DNA of 64,000 bases from Betaproteobacteria bacterium (GCA_016208415.1 JACQYB010000005.1:1-64000); one strand, 5' to 3'; positions 32,400 through 42,645 are shown, counted from the stretch's first letter. The notes: generated by a model not told the origin, from the letters alone. Numbers and translations are program-made.

Positions 32400-35141
32400 A
32401 TGAATGCACCAAACGAAGCCAACGCTCGTCGCAAATTCCTGCAACTCTCCGGCGCGGCGCTGGCCAGCGCGGCCGTGCCCTCCAGCGTATGGGCATTCTC
32501 GAAGATCCAGCCCAACTACGACCCGCTCAAGGAGTACCCCTACCGGAGTTGGGAAGACCTCTACCGCAAGGAATGGACCTGGGATTCGGTGGGCTTCACC
32601 ACCCACTCCAACGGCTGCGTCGGCGGCTGCGCCTTCAAGGTTTACGTGAAGAACGGCGTGCCCATGCGCGAGGAGCAGGTCAGCGAGTACCCGCAACTGC
32701 CCGGCATCCCCGACATGAACCCGCGCGGCTGCCAGAAGGGTGCTGTGTATTGCTCATGGGTGAAGCAGCCCGACTTCCTCAAGTACCCGCTGAAGCGCGT
32801 CGGTGCCCGCGGCGAGCGCAAGTGGAAGCGCATCTCCTGGGACGAGGCGCTGACCGAGATCGCCGACAAGGTCATCGATACGACGATCAAGCGTGGCCCC
32901 GGTAACATCTGCATTCCGAAGCGGCCCTTCGCGGTCATCAGCAACACCGGCTACACGCGGCTGGCGAATTTGCTGGGGGGCATCAAGCCCGACGTCTCCT
33001 CCATGACCGGCGACCTCTATCCCGGCATCCAGACGGTGCGCATGCCCGCACGCACGGTGTCCACCTTCGACGACTGGTTTACCTCCGACCTGATCCTGAT
33101 GTGGCACAAGAACCCCATCGTGACGCGCATTCCGGATGCCCACTTCCTGACGGAGGCGCGCTACAACGGCGCGCGGCTGGTGAATATCTCGTCCGATTAC
33201 AATCCCTCGTCGGTACACGCCGATCTCTTCGTGCCGGTGAAGATGGGGACCGACTCCCATCTCGCCGCGGCGATCGTGAACACGCTCATCTCCGGCAAGC
33301 ACTACAAGGTGGATTACCTCAAGGAGCAGACGGACCTGCCCTTCCTGGTGCGCACCGACAATGGCAAGTTCCTGCGCGAGAAGGATTTCAAGTCCGACGG
33401 CAGCGACCAGGTGTTCTACGTCTGGGACACGAAGAGCGGCAAGGCCGTGCCGGCGCCCGGCAGCATGGGCAGCAAGGACAAGACCCTGAAGCTCGGCGCC
33501 GTCGATCCGGCCCTGGAGGGCACGTTCGATGCCGACGGGATCAAGGTCACCACCGTCTTCGAACGCCTGAAGGCCGAGATTGCTCCCTACACCCCCGAGG
33601 CCACCCAGGCCGAGACCGGCGTGCATCCGTCCGTGGTGCGCAAGCTCGCCGGCTGGATCGCCGAGTGCAAGGCCCTGCGCATCCTGGACGGCTACAACAA
33701 CCAGAAGCACATGGACGGCTTCCAGTGCGGGCGGTTGAAGATTCTCATCCTCACCCTGATCGGCCATCACGGCACCACCGGCGCCATCGACACTACTTAC
33801 GAGGGCTGGCGCCTGGAAGGGAACTCGGAACTCGGCGCCGTGAAGGGCCGGCCGGGCCGCAGCGTCTCCATGGTGCTGGCGCAGTGGGTGTGGGGCGAGC
33901 AGTATCGGCGTTCGAAGGCCTACTACGACGACGCCCAGTTGAAGGAGCAGATCGGCTTCGGCGTGGACGACATGGAGGCCCTGCGCAAGGAGTCGGAAGC
34001 CAAGGGCTGGATGCCCAAGTGGCAGTCCATCAAGGACCCGGTGGTCTACATCAACGGCGGCATCAACCTATGGGCCACCTCCAACGGCTATAGCCACCTG
34101 GCGGAAAACTTCCTCAAGCGCTGCGAGCTGCTGGTGGTGGTGGACTTCCGTCTCAACTCGGGCGCCATGTACGCCGACATCGTGCTGCCGGCCGCCGCGA
34201 TGGAGAAGCTGGACATCCGCGAGACCTCGGTCACCCGTTTCATCCACGCCTACGGCCAGCCGATCAAACCCATGTACGAGCGCAAGACCGACTGGGAGAT
34301 CAACGTGGCCCTGGCGAAGAAGATCCAGGAGCGGGCCAAGGCGCGGGGCATTTCCAGGGTGGAAGATCCGGAGATCAAGAGCTGGATTGACTTCGACAAG
34401 GTCTATGACGAGTTCACCATGGACGGTAAAGTCGTTACCGACGAACAGGCGCTGCGCTTCGTCATGGAGCGCTCCAAGGCACTGGGGCCGGGCACTTACG
34501 AGGAGGCGATGAAGAAAGGCTTCGTCGCCGTCGGCCCGTCGGCCGGCAAGACGGCGCCGGTGCCCGCGGACAAGCCCTACCGGCCCTTCACGGTCAACGT
34601 CACGGACAAGAAGCCCTACGGCACACTGACCGGGCGCCTGCAGTTCTACGTGGACCACGACTGGTACCAGCGCTTCGGCGCCACCGTGCCCAAGCCCCAG
34701 GTCAAGGGCGGCCACTTGGGACCGAAGAAGTACCCCTTCAAGACCAACTCGCCGCACACCCGCTGGGGCATCCACTCCTTCGCCCGCAACGAGAAGTGGC
34801 TGCTGCGCCACCAGCGCGGTGAGCCGGACGTGTGCCTCAACCCGAAGGTCATGGCCCGCAAGGGCATCAAGGACGGCGACCTGGTGCGGGTGTTCAATGG
34901 GCAGGGCGAATTCTTTGCCGTATGCAAAGTGGCGCCTTCGCTGCCGGAGGACCAGGTGTTCTCCGAGCACGGCTGGGAGCAGTACCTGTACAAGAACATG
35001 ACCCACTACAACAACGTCGGCGCCGAGCTGATCAACCCGCTGGAACTGGTGGGCGGCTACGGCCACATCAAGTATGCGTCGGGCGGCTTCAACCCGAACC
35101 GCATCTTCTACGAGACGACGGTCGACGTCGAGAAAGCCTGA
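32400..35141 (+). CDS. Type II DMSO-reductase-family catalytic subunit (alpha)
   Basis: 913 residues. Tat signal [17 protein letters not shown]. The cluster motif HSNGCVGGC (His as first ligand, as in NarG, SerA, DdhA, EbdA, ClrA) is followed by a further Cys in [10 protein letters not shown]. The segment TGDLYPG near residue 205 offers an Asp as Mo ligand, the type II hallmark, and [20 protein letters not shown] is family-typical. The alpha-beta-delta-gamma order matches selenate reductase, chlorate reductase, dimethylsulfide dehydrogenase and ethylbenzene dehydrogenase. I cannot assign the substrate. The surrounding sulfur genes make a sulfur compound or an oxyanion plausible. Confidence 0.9.
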   Translation: MNAPNEANARRKFLQLSGAALASAAVPSSVWAFSKIQPNYDPLKEYPYRSWEDLYRKEWTWDSVGFTTHSNGCVGGCAFKVYVKNGVPMREEQVSEYPQLPGIPDMNPRGCQKGAVYCSWVKQPDFLKYPLKRVGARGERKWKRISWDEALTEIADKVIDTTIKRGPGNICIPKRPFAVISNTGYTRLANLLGGIKPDVSSMTGDLYPGIQTVRMPARTVSTFDDWFTSDLILMWHKNPIVTRIPDAHFLTEARYNGARLVNISSDYNPSSVHADLFVPVKMGTDSHLAAAIVNTLISGKHYKVDYLKEQTDLPFLVRTDNGKFLREKDFKSDGSDQVFYVWDTKSGKAVPAPGSMGSKDKTLKLGAVDPALEGTFDADGIKVTTVFERLKAEIAPYTPEATQAETGVHPSVVRKLAGWIAECKALRILDGYNNQKHMDGFQCGRLKILILTLIGHHGTTGAIDTTYEGWRLEGNSELGAVKGRPGRSVSMVLAQWVWGEQYRRSKAYYDDAQLKEQIGFGVDDMEALRKESEAKGWMPKWQSIKDPVVYINGGINLWATSNGYSHLAENFLKRCELLVVVDFRLNSGAMYADIVLPAAAMEKLDIRETSVTRFIHAYGQPIKPMYERKTDWEINVALAKKIQERAKARGISRVEDPEIKSWIDFDKVYDEFTMDGKVVTDEQALRFVMERSKALGPGTYEEAMKKGFVAVGPSAGKTAPVPADKPYRPFTVNVTDKKPYGTLTGRLQFYVDHDWYQRFGATVPKPQVKGGHLGPKKYPFKTNSPHTRWGIHSFARNEKWLLRHQRGEPDVCLNPKVMARKGIKDGDLVRVFNGQGEFFAVCKVAPSLPEDQVFSEHGWEQYLYKNMTHYNNVGAELINPLELVGGYGHIKYASGGFNPNRIFYETTVDVEKA

Positions 35142-35151
35142 GGAACAGACC

Positions 35152-36126
35152 ATGAGACAGTTGGCCTACGTATTCGATCTGAACAAGTGCATCGGCTGCC
35201 ACACCTGCACCATGGCCTGCAAGCAGTTGTGGACCAATCGGGACGGGCGCGAGTACATGTACTGGAACAACGTGGAAAGCCGCCCCGGCAAGGGCTACCC
35301 GAAGAACTGGGAGCAGAAGGGCGGCGGCTTCAGGAATGGAGTGCTGCTGACGGACGGCAAGATTCCGCCGAAGGAAGACTACGGCGGCGTCTGGGAGTAC
35401 AACCTGCAGGAAGTCTTGCTGGAAGGCAAGGGCAACCAGGTCGTGCCGCACGAGAAACCGACCTGGGGTGTCAACTGGGACGAGGACGAGGGCAAGGGCG
35501 AGTTCCCGAACAACCACTTCTTCTACTTGCCCCGCATCTGCAACCACTGCTCGAACCCGGCCTGCCTGGCGGCGTGTCCGAACAAGGCGATCTACAAGCG
35601 TCCCGAGGACGGACTGGTGGTGGTGGACCAGGAGCGCTGCCGCGGCTACCGCTACTGCGTCAAGGCCTGTCCCTACGGCAAGGTGTATTTCAACCTGCAG
35701 ACGGGCAAGTCGGAGAAATGCATCGGTTGTTATCCCCGGGTGGAGAAGGGCACGCCGCCGGCCTGCGTCGCGCAATGCGTGGGCAAGATCCGTTTTGTCG
35801 GTTACCGCGATGACAAGGACGGGCCGATCTACAAGCTGGTCGAGCAATGGAAAGTGGCGCTGCCCCTGCACGGCGAGTACGGCACCCAGCCCAACGTCTT
35901 CTACGTGCCGCCGATGAACGTCACGCCGCCGCCCTTCGAGGAGGACGGCCGGCTCTCCGACAAGCCACGCATCCCGCTCGCCGACATCGAGGCGCTGTTT
36001 GGCCCCGGCACGAAGCAGGCGCTGGAGACCCTCGGGCGCGAGATGCAGAAGCGCCGGGAGGCAAAACCCTCGGATCTGACCGAGCTCCTGATCGGCTACA
36101 CCAACAAGGACAGGTACCGGCTATGA
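35152..36126 (+). CDS. Type II molybdoenzyme Fe-S subunit (beta)
   Basis: 324 residues. Cys groups CIGCHTCTMAC (near 15), CNHCSNPACLAAC (near 138), CRGYRYCVKAC (near 163) and CIGC with CVAQC (near 195-215). The third group has CRGYRYC where CxxCxxC is usual: the second Cys is Tyr, which may convert that cluster to [3Fe-4S] or alter it, as in related beta subunits where Trp or Tyr occurs. The opening MRQLAYVFDLNKC is typical of the SerB/DdhB/EbdB family. No signal peptide; exported with alpha. Confidence 0.92.
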   Translation: MRQLAYVFDLNKCIGCHTCTMACKQLWTNRDGREYMYWNNVESRPGKGYPKNWEQKGGGFRNGVLLTDGKIPPKEDYGGVWEYNLQEVLLEGKGNQVVPHEKPTWGVNWDEDEGKGEFPNNHFFYLPRICNHCSNPACLAACPNKAIYKRPEDGLVVVDQERCRGYRYCVKACPYGKVYFNLQTGKSEKCIGCYPRVEKGTPPACVAQCVGKIRFVGYRDDKDGPIYKLVEQWKVALPLHGEYGTQPNVFYVPPMNVTPPPFEEDGRLSDKPRIPLADIEALFGPGTKQALETLGREMQKRREAKPSDLTELLIGYTNKDRYRL

Positions 36127-36704
36127 ATGCGCAGACCGACGAAGCCGGCATCCTGGCCGGCGCCTATCTGGGCATGGCGCAGCTCTTCTCCTACCCTGAT
36201 CCGGAGGCTTGGCAGCGTCTGGTGGAACATGGACTGATTGATCCGTCGCTCGGCCAGGAAACCCTGGAGGCCGACTACCTGGCCGCCTTCGAGCTGGGAC
36301 GCGGCAAGGCGCCTGTCCGCCTGTTCGAAGGCATGCACCGGGGGGATCAGGGGCGCGAGGGCATCCTGGAAGATCTGCTGCGCTTTTACGATTTCTTCGA
36401 CGTGGAACTTTCCGAGACCGACCGCGAGTATCCGGATCACCTCGTCACGGAACTCGAGTTCCTCGCATGGCTGTGTCTGCAGGAGCAAGGCGCCCAACGC
36501 GAAGGGCGCGATGCAGAGCCGTTCCGTTGCGCGGCGCGGGATTTCCTCACCAGGCACCTGGCGGCCTGGCTGCCGGAATTCCGCCGCAGGTTGGAGGCAA
36601 CGGATACCGCCTATTCGCAGTACGGCTCGGCGCTTGCCGAACTGGTGGACGCTCACCGCGGCCGGCTCGGCAACGAAACGCAAGAATCGGGAGACAACAC
36701 ATGA
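36123..36704 (+). CDS. TorD-like chaperone (delta) for the type II molybdoenzyme
   Basis: 193 residues, all-helical, with [20 protein letters not shown] and [20 protein letters not shown], the TorD/DdhD/SerD pattern. It overlaps beta by 4 bp and gamma by 4 bp. Expected role: cytoplasmic chaperone for Mo-cofactor insertion into alpha before Tat export. It is a second chaperone, distinct from the one at 26520, so each enzyme has its own. Confidence 0.88.
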   Translation: MNAQTDEAGILAGAYLGMAQLFSYPDPEAWQRLVEHGLIDPSLGQETLEADYLAAFELGRGKAPVRLFEGMHRGDQGREGILEDLLRFYDFFDVELSETDREYPDHLVTELEFLAWLCLQEQGAQREGRDAEPFRCAARDFLTRHLAAWLPEFRRRLEATDTAYSQYGSALAELVDAHRGRLGNETQESGDNT

Positions 36705-37411
36705 ACACCAGCACTCTGATGAAGCAATTGGCGGCGATCGGCATGGTCGCCGCGACGGCCAGCCTCGCGGCGACCGCCGCACAGGCCGCCTCAGCAGCGA
36801 AGGTCATTCGTGTCTTGTCCGCGGCGGGCGCGGATGCTGCCTCGCCCGACGCAGCGGTCTGGACGAAGGCGCCGGTCGCGCATGTGGCCTTGCAGCCGAC
36901 CCCTTCGCTGCATCCTTCCATTGTCGGCACACCCGTCACGCAGAAGCTAACGGCGCAGGCCGTGCGCGCGGGCGACCAGTTGTATGTGCGGCTGGCCTGG
37001 AGCGACCGCACTGCCAACACGGCGATCAAGGACCTGGGGCAGTTCGTGGACGGCGCAGCGGTGCAGTTCCCGGTCAACGGCAAGTCTTCCACCACGCCCT
37101 TCATGGGAGACGCGAACCATGCCGTGAACGTGTGGCAATGGCGCGCTGACGGACGAACCCAGAATCTGGTCGCCAAGGGCTTCGGTACCGCCACGCCGGT
37201 GCCTTCCGAGGGGTTGAAGAGCGCTCACGCGCGCACGGGTGACGGTTGGGCGGTGGTCCTGAGCCGACCCCTGAAGGTCAAGCCCGACGAGGGCGCCAGC
37301 CTGACGGGCAAGGGCACCATGCCGGTGGCCTTCGCTGCCTGGGACGGCGCCAATCAGGAGCGCGACGGCTTCAAGGCGGTCACGCTCGAATGGTGGCAGT
37401 TGCGGTTCTAG
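36701..37411 (+). CDS. Haem b-binding gamma subunit, EB_dh family
   Basis: 236 residues with a signal peptide (about 1-29, ending TAAQA). The body matches the periplasmic haem b subunits of ethylbenzene, dimethylsulfide and selenate enzymes: [41 protein letters not shown] and [14 protein letters not shown]. The family uses Met and Lys as axial ligands; candidates are the Met in PFMGD and a Lys further on. It is the natural electron exit or entry point of the complex, toward a soluble cytochrome. Confidence 0.9.
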   Translation: MNTSTLMKQLAAIGMVAATASLAATAAQAASAAKVIRVLSAAGADAASPDAAVWTKAPVAHVALQPTPSLHPSIVGTPVTQKLTAQAVRAGDQLYVRLAWSDRTANTAIKDLGQFVDGAAVQFPVNGKSSTTPFMGDANHAVNVWQWRADGRTQNLVAKGFGTATPVPSEGLKSAHARTGDGWAVVLSRPLKVKPDEGASLTGKGTMPVAFAAWDGANQERDGFKAVTLEWWQLRF

Positions 37412-37502
37412 CCTCCCGCCAGGACCATGCCAGGGGAGGCGGCTGACACCCCCTCCCCGCCGCCGGGGCGCGCAGCAGCCCCTGGTTCGTAACCGAGAAA
37501 TC

Positions 37503-38147
37503 GTGAGCCCGGAGGAATACGACGCCTGGTACGACACGCCGCGCGGCGCGTGGATCGGCGGCGTCGAATACCTCCTGCTTGGCGACATGCTGGCGCCGCG
37601 CGCCGGCGAGACGGTGCTGGATGTCGGCTGCGGCACGGGCCATTTTACGCGACGCTTCGCGCAGGACCGACGCATCGCCTGGGCGGCCGGCGCCGACATC
37701 GATCTGCAGGCCACTCGCCATGCCGCTGGCCGCGGCGCCGCGAACTATGTGGTGGCGGACGCACGGCGCCTGCCGTTTCCGGACCGGAGCTTCGACCTGG
37801 TGATCAGCGTAACGGCGCTGTGCTTCGTCGATGACGCGCGCACGGCGCTGGCCGAGATGCTGCGCGTGGCCCGCCGCCGCGTCGCCCTCGGCCTGCTCAA
37901 TCGCCACAGCCTGCTGTGGCTCGCCAAAGGGCGAGGCGGCGGGCGTGGGGCCTACCGGGGGGCGCACTGGCACACGCGCCGTGAACTGCACCACCTTTTC
38001 GCCGCGCAGCCGGCACATCGGCTCACGCTGCGCACGGCAGTCGTCCTGCCGGGTGGGGGCGTGTTGGCGCAATGTCTCGAAGCGCCGCTGCGCCGGCTTG
38101 CGCCATGGGCCGGGGCCTTTATCGCTGCCTCGGCCGACGTGGCGTAA
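37503..38147 (+). CDS. Class I SAM-dependent methyltransferase
   Basis: 214 residues from a GTG. Motif I VLDVGCGTGHF at about 39-49, motif post-I GADIDL and motif IV PDRSFDLVISVTALCFVDD fit Methyltransf_11-type enzymes. It lies 91 bp after the gamma subunit. A link to the enzyme is not shown, though methylation of metalloid or sulfur products would be conceivable. Confidence 0.85.
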   Translation: MSPEEYDAWYDTPRGAWIGGVEYLLLGDMLAPRAGETVLDVGCGTGHFTRRFAQDRRIAWAAGADIDLQATRHAAGRGAANYVVADARRLPFPDRSFDLVISVTALCFVDDARTALAEMLRVARRRVALGLLNRHSLLWLAKGRGGGRGAYRGAHWHTRRELHHLFAAQPAHRLTLRTAVVLPGGGVLAQCLEAPLRRLAPWAGAFIAASADVA

Positions 38148-38256
38148 CCGGGCTACAGTTCAAGGGGGCGCAGGCGTCGTGGGCGTGGAAAGCAGTGGAG
38201 GCACGGGCGTCGCGGACCTGGAAGGCGATGGGGGCGTGTGCGCCCAGCACACGGCG

Positions 38257-38291
38257 AAAAAACGGGCCGAAGGCTTGTCGCCCTCGGCCCG
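38257..38291 (-). terminator. Rho-independent terminator of the FadL-type gene
   Basis: On the minus strand CGGGCCGA and TCGGCCCG form an 8-bp stem with a 13-nt loop, followed directly by TTTTTT. It lies 34 bp after the stop of the FadL-type gene. Confidence 0.8.
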
Positions 38292-38324
38292 CAGTTTGAA
38301 CGTTCAGTCGCTGCGGCTTTGGCT

Positions 38325-39659
38325 TCAGAACTTCATGCCGTACGCCACGCCCAGGGAGTTCTGATACATGGTGAGCGTTTCGGTGCTGGGGGGCAGCCCC
38401 ATCAGCGAGGTGGCAGACGGCCCGCTCACCGACTTCTTGAAGGCGTGCATGTAGGCCACCGTCACCTCCGCCTTGTTGGCCAGGGTCCAGGTGCCGCCCA
38501 GGGTCACGTGGTGTTCCACGACGCCCGGTGCCAGGATGTTGAAGCTGACGGTGTCGATGTCGCCACGGATCGGCGAGCGGCCGTAGTTGTAGCCGGCACG
38601 CAGCGTCAGCGCATTGCTGTATTCGTACTCCACACCCAGCTTGAACACCGTCTGGTCGCGCCACTTGAAGCCGGAGCCGTTGGTGGTGCCGAGTTGATCG
38701 GCCGGAGGCGCCAGCAGGGAATTGGTCACGCCGTTGGCGATCGACTTGACCTTCGAATAGTTGATCTGCTGGACGTCGAAGGCCACCGTGGTCTTCGGAT
38801 TGACCTTCACGGCGATGCCGAAGTTGTAGTTCTCCGGGATGTCGAAATCGCCGCCTTCAGCAAACAGGCCCTTGTACTTGTCGAACTCGCTCATGCGAAT
38901 CTTCGACGAGTAGGCGGCGCCGAGGGTGACGGTGTCGGAGATCTTGCCCATCCAGCCGACGCGCACGCCCCAGCCGAAGGCATCGTCATAGCCCTTGTTG
39001 GTGACGTTGGTCGGGCTGCTGCTGAAACCCAGTTCGCCGAATGCCTGCAGGCCATCGACCTTGAAGCGCTGGTAGCCGAGCAGCGGTGAAACGCCGATCG
39101 AGTGGTTGGGATTGATCTTGTAGGCCAGGGTGGGCGCGACGATGAGCTGCATCAGATCCACACCCAGCCGGCCGCAGCCGAACAGGATGTTCGACGGCGC
39201 ACCGGCGCAGGAAGGCGCGAACGCCGGTGCCGCCGCGCCGCCATCGAGGCCGGCGTCGTAGTCGGTGTTCATGCCGCCGTTGCCGTACACGGTCACGCCC
39301 AGCGACATGTTGGGGTTGAGCATCTTGTTGTAGCCGAATTCGGGAACGGCAAAGACCGTCGAGCCGCTCTCCGAGGTGCCGTTGTATCCGGCCATGGGCG
39401 CGGCCATTCCCTCGCGCTTGGCGGTGCGCTCCGGCATGAACACATCCAGGCCCACGTCCAGGCGGTCGCCCACCCACACCATCTTGGCGGGGTTGCTGGC
39501 ACCGCCGAAGGTGTCGGTTGCGGTAGCCGTGGCCGCCCCTCCCATGCCCTTGGACTTCATGCCATAGCCATGGGCGAAATAACCGTTGGTGGCCAGGGCC
39601 ATGCCGGGGGCGGCCAGTCCGAGCAACGCCAGTGCCTTGCAGATCTGCTTGAGTTTCAT
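38325..39659 (-). CDS. FadL/OmpP1-family outer-membrane transporter
   Basis: 444 residues with a signal peptide (MKLKQICKALALLGLAAPGMALA) cleaved before TNGYFAHGYG, the usual FadL start. The pattern GMGGAATATATDTFGGASNP corresponds to the N-terminal plug region, and the chain ends in Phe (LGVAYGMKF). FadL proteins take up hydrophobic compounds; in sulfur oxidisers members of this family are also found near sulfur genes. A GGAGGGAC ribosome site supports the start, and a clear terminator follows. Confidence 0.9.
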   Translation of the reverse strand: MKLKQICKALALLGLAAPGMALATNGYFAHGYGMKSKGMGGAATATATDTFGGASNPAKMVWVGDRLDVGLDVFMPERTAKREGMAAPMAGYNGTSESGSTVFAVPEFGYNKMLNPNMSLGVTVYGNGGMNTDYDAGLDGGAAAPAFAPSCAGAPSNILFGCGRLGVDLMQLIVAPTLAYKINPNHSIGVSPLLGYQRFKVDGLQAFGELGFSSSPTNVTNKGYDDAFGWGVRVGWMGKISDTVTLGAAYSSKIRMSEFDKYKGLFAEGGDFDIPENYNFGIAVKVNPKTTVAFDVQQINYSKVKSIANGVTNSLLAPPADQLGTTNGSGFKWRDQTVFKLGVEYEYSNALTLRAGYNYGRSPIRGDIDTVSFNILAPGVVEHHVTLGGTWTLANKAEVTVAYMHAFKKSVSGPSATSLMGLPPSTETLTMYQNSLGVAYGMKF

Positions 39660-39800
39660 GGGGTCCCTCCTTGGTGTCCCATTGGTGGTCTTGATCATCT
39701 ACTGCCGGGTGATGCCTTCTTTTCTGCTCGGTGCATCATCCCCCACGGCGGTGCCTCCCTTGAGGGACCGATTTTCGGCCATGGGGGATTCGCCCCCTCG

Positions 39801-40418
39801 TCAGACGAACAGGGTGACGTCCGCCTCCTGCGCCATGGGCAGGAAGGTGGCGGCACCGCAGTAATCCTGAACTTCGGGGATGAAATCGTCGTGGCTGAAG
39901 CCGAACAGGTCCACCGTCATCTGACAGACGATGAACTTGACGTCGGCCTCGGCGCACAGGCCGCGCAGCTCGGCGATGTCGGCCACGCCGTTGTTCTTGA
40001 TGGTCTGGCGCATCAGCGTCGTGGCCAGCTTCTCGAAGCCGGGAATGATGGCCTGGACGGCGTTGGGGATGTTCCAGTTGATGCTCCTGAACCAGTCGGG
40101 GCCGAAGGGCATCTTCATGGGCATGCCGGGATTGCCCAGGGGGCTCACCTGCAAGTCGCTGACATCCTTCTTGACCAGATTGAGGCCGTAGAAGGTGAAG
40201 AAGATGGACACATCCCAGCCCAGCGCCGCCGCCGTCGAGGCAAGAATGAACGGGGGATAGGCCCAGTCCAGCGTGCCCTTGGTGGCAATGATGGTCATGG
40301 AAGGGGTCTTCGCCGCCTTCATCTCGGCCAGTTTTTCTTCCAGCTTCTGCGGAAGGATCTCGTCGAGCCGCTGCTTGATGATTTCGTCGATCAGGGCGAC
40401 ATCGGGCGTTGCACCCAT
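39801..40418 (-). CDS. dsrE2: DsrE2-like (DsrE/DsrF/DrsH family) sulfur-carrier protein
   Basis: 205 residues. An N-terminal charged helix (IIKQRLDEILPQKLEEKLAE) precedes the family core: MTIIATKGTLDWAYPPFILA, VSIFFTFYGLNLVKKD, the Cys in VKFIVCQMTVDLFG and EVQDYCGAATFLP. Family members form complexes with TusA and rhodanese in cytoplasmic sulfur transfer; tusA occurs 7.5 kb away. The start at 40418 has GGAGGAG upstream. Confidence 0.88.
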   Translation of the reverse strand: MGATPDVALIDEIIKQRLDEILPQKLEEKLAEMKAAKTPSMTIIATKGTLDWAYPPFILASTAAALGWDVSIFFTFYGLNLVKKDVSDLQVSPLGNPGMPMKMPFGPDWFRSINWNIPNAVQAIIPGFEKLATTLMRQTIKNNGVADIAELRGLCAEADVKFIVCQMTVDLFGFSHDDFIPEVQDYCGAATFLPMAQEADVTLFV

Positions 40419-40660
40419 GGTTTCTCCTCCTGTGGTTCCCGGACTGCGGCGTGCGTCTGCGCGGACACACCTTCTTGAATTGCAGAATATCCTGAAATGA
40501 TGATCCGCCGTCAACGGCGCCCGCCAGTTGATTATTTTTATGGGGGCATAGCCGCCCATAATCGATGGCGCGCCCAAGAGTGATGGACGGCCCGTCCGGG
40601 CGCCCTGAACCTCGCGTGTCGCAGGCTGCGTGCGATTCGCGCCTGGACCGCCATCGTGGC

Positions 40661-42046
40661 CTACGCGACTCCGCCGACCGGCAATAGCCTGCCGGATCCC
40701 TGCAGACCGTGCTTCGCGATCAGGCGATAGAGGGTGACGCGGGAAATGCCCAGCCCCCGGGCGGCCTGGGCGATGTTTCCGGGGTAGTGCCTGAGCGCGC
40801 GCTCCACCGCGTCGCGCTCGGCATGTTCGCGGGCTGCCTCCAGCGTCAGCAACGAGCGGTGCACCACCGGCAGGTGCGGCAGACCCAGATCCACCGGACC
40901 GATCAGGCGACCTTCGCTCATGACGATGGCCCGGCGCACCCGGTTGATGAGTTCGCGCACGTTGCCCGGCCAATCGTAGCTGCGCAGCGCCTCCATGGCG
41001 GAGCGGGAGAAGCCGCGCAGCGAGCGCCGCCCCTCATGGGCCTGGAGCCTGAAGAAGTGCTTCGCCAGCACCTCGATGTCGCCCTCGCGTTCGCGCAGTG
41101 CCGGCATGTGCAGATGCAGGACGTTGAGGCGGTGGAATAGATCCTGGCGGAAGCAAGCGGTGGCCACCGCCTGCGCCAGGTCCACATGGGTGGCCGCAAT
41201 GACCCGCACATCCACATCCACGGGCTGCTGCCCCCCCACCCGGTCGATCTGCTTTTCCTGGAGGAAGCGCAGCAGGTTCGCCTGCAGTTCAATGGGAAGA
41301 TCCCCGACTTCGTCCAGGAACAGGGTGCCCCCCTGGGCAGCTTCGATGCGGCCGATTCGCCGCTGGCTGGCGCCGGTGAAGGCGCCCCGTTCGTGACCGA
41401 AGAGCTCCGACTGGATCAGGTTCGCCGGGATGGCGCCACAGTTGATGGCCACGAACGGACCGCCCTTGCGCCCCGACCGCTCGTGTATTGATCGCGCAAC
41501 AAGTTCCTTGCCGGTGCCGCTTTCTCCTGTGACCAACACCGCGGCGCCGGTCTGGGCAATTCTGGGAATGGTGCGTAGCACCGCCATCATGCCCGGGCTG
41601 TGGCCAACCAGGTGACCGCTGGCCGCCCCTTCCGCACACTCGCACTCCCCGCGCTTGAGGGTGGCCATTCCATGTGCGTGACCGAGGGTGGTCAGCAGGC
41701 GCGTGACCCCGTCCAGCGGCAACGTGTGGTAGTCGAAGAACCGCTCGGCAATGATGCGTCGCACGCTGGCATGTTCCAGCAACTCGCGGGGCAGCAGTGC
41801 CACCCACTCGGTATTGCCGTGGGCAAGCCTGTCGGCAAGACCGGCGAGCCAGGACTCGTTGGGCTCGGAATCGAAACGCATCACTCCCACCGCACAGCGG
41901 TCGAGCCGCGGAGGCAGGGGATGTAGTCCGTCGAACGCCACCTGAACCGGACTCCAGCCTGAATTGCGCAACGCCACGGGCAGCACATCACCAGGAGGCC
42001 GCGAACAGACATAAAGGAGGTGACGTCGCTGGGAGTCGATGGGCAT
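40661..42046 (-). CDS. Sigma-54 activator with VpsR-type N-terminus
   Basis: 461 residues. The first 130 residues look like a receiver-like fold without a clear phospho-acceptor pattern. The AAA+ domain has Walker A GESGTGKE, GAFTGA, Walker B GGTLFLDEVGDLP and arginine-finger region. A Fis-type HTH (AARGLGISRVTLYRLIAKHG) forms the C-terminus. It is divergent from the fap-like operon, which has an excellent sigma-54 promoter match, so it is the prime candidate activator. In VpsR/FleQ-like proteins the degenerate receiver can bind c-di-GMP or need no phosphorylation. Confidence 0.92.
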   Translation of the reverse strand: MPIDSQRRHLLYVCSRPPGDVLPVALRNSGWSPVQVAFDGLHPLPPRLDRCAVGVMRFDSEPNESWLAGLADRLAHGNTEWVALLPRELLEHASVRRIIAERFFDYHTLPLDGVTRLLTTLGHAHGMATLKRGECECAEGAASGHLVGHSPGMMAVLRTIPRIAQTGAAVLVTGESGTGKELVARSIHERSGRKGGPFVAINCGAIPANLIQSELFGHERGAFTGASQRRIGRIEAAQGGTLFLDEVGDLPIELQANLLRFLQEKQIDRVGGQQPVDVDVRVIAATHVDLAQAVATACFRQDLFHRLNVLHLHMPALREREGDIEVLAKHFFRLQAHEGRRSLRGFSRSAMEALRSYDWPGNVRELINRVRRAIVMSEGRLIGPVDLGLPHLPVVHRSLLTLEAAREHAERDAVERALRHYPGNIAQAARGLGISRVTLYRLIAKHGLQGSGRLLPVGGVA

Positions 42047-42205
42047 CGCGAAGTTGGTTCGATGTTGTTATTTACCCTGCCGCGGACGGCACGGGGGGCA
42101 CGCGCGCGGTGCAAGTCTTGCACACCGGAAAACGCCACCCTGGCTTTGTCTGGCAATCCGTCGGGCAATAAAAGGCACGAAGATACATTGCCGCCCGATG
42201 TAATT

Positions 42206-42225
42206 CTTTCGGCGTACGCCGAAAG
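42206..42225. promoter_or_regulatory. Perfect 20-bp palindrome between regulator and fap-like operon
   Basis: CTTTCGGCGTACGCCGAAAG has no mismatch over 20 bp. It lies 160 bp before the regulator start and about 420 bp before the fap-like promoter. It is a candidate operator for the sigma-54 activator or another regulator. Confidence 0.5.
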
Positions 42226-42279
42226 TGTTAATTAATGCAAATCTTACCGTCTTCATCAAAACGGTCAAGCGCGATCGCT

Positions 42280-42299
42280 GATCTCGCGCGAGCGAGATC
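42280..42299. promoter_or_regulatory. Inverted repeat in the fap-like control region
   Basis: GATCTCGC-GCGA-GCGAGATC has perfect 8-bp arms. It lies about 350 bp upstream of the sigma-54 promoter, so it could be an enhancer site reached by DNA looping. Confidence 0.45.
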
Positions 42300-42369
42300 C
42301 GTGCGCGATCCAGTGGCATTGGCCGAAATACACGCAATCGTTACTTTCTGCTGTCAGCGCGTGCGCCCC

Positions 42370-42385
42370 GTTTCACAAATGAAAC
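42370..42385. promoter_or_regulatory. Inverted repeat GTTTCA-N4-TGAAAC
   Basis: GTTTCACAAATGAAAC has perfect 6-bp arms, about 260 bp upstream of the sigma-54 promoter. Together with the two palindromes before it, it makes the 725-bp gap 42047-42771 look like a complex control region. The gap is also visibly richer in A+T than its surroundings. Confidence 0.4.
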
Positions 42386-42645
42386 ATGTCTGCCCCTCCT
42401 TTACTCTTGCGCGACGTTCACAACATATTGATATTTCAGGTTATTCATGCAACTGCAACAATATCGCGGGAACGTGCCACGAAGTCCTCTGTCGCCTACT
42501 CAAAGAATGCTTAGGCGAAACAGTGGGTTACTTGTCGTCGCCCAACTCTTTTGAAACGTGCCGAATGTCGCCAAATTAACAGTTTTTTGCACATTGCCCG
42601 TGACATGAAATGGCTTAACGCCGATCGATCAAAGCCTTAGGATCC

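Noticed and set aside
37412-37502. Another copy of the dispersed GC-rich repeat
   Set aside because: It has C-runs and a GC hairpin but lacks the shared tail GGGGCGGCCCGGCG, so likeness may be due to composition.
40520-40570. Inverted repeat TTATGGG-N10-CCCATAA as terminator of the sigma-54 activator gene
   Set aside because: On the minus strand the stem is followed by an A-rich, not T-rich, stretch.
42235-42579. A 114-codon frame in the fap-like control region
   Set aside because: It overlaps two inverted repeats, has no ribosome site and no protein-like pattern.
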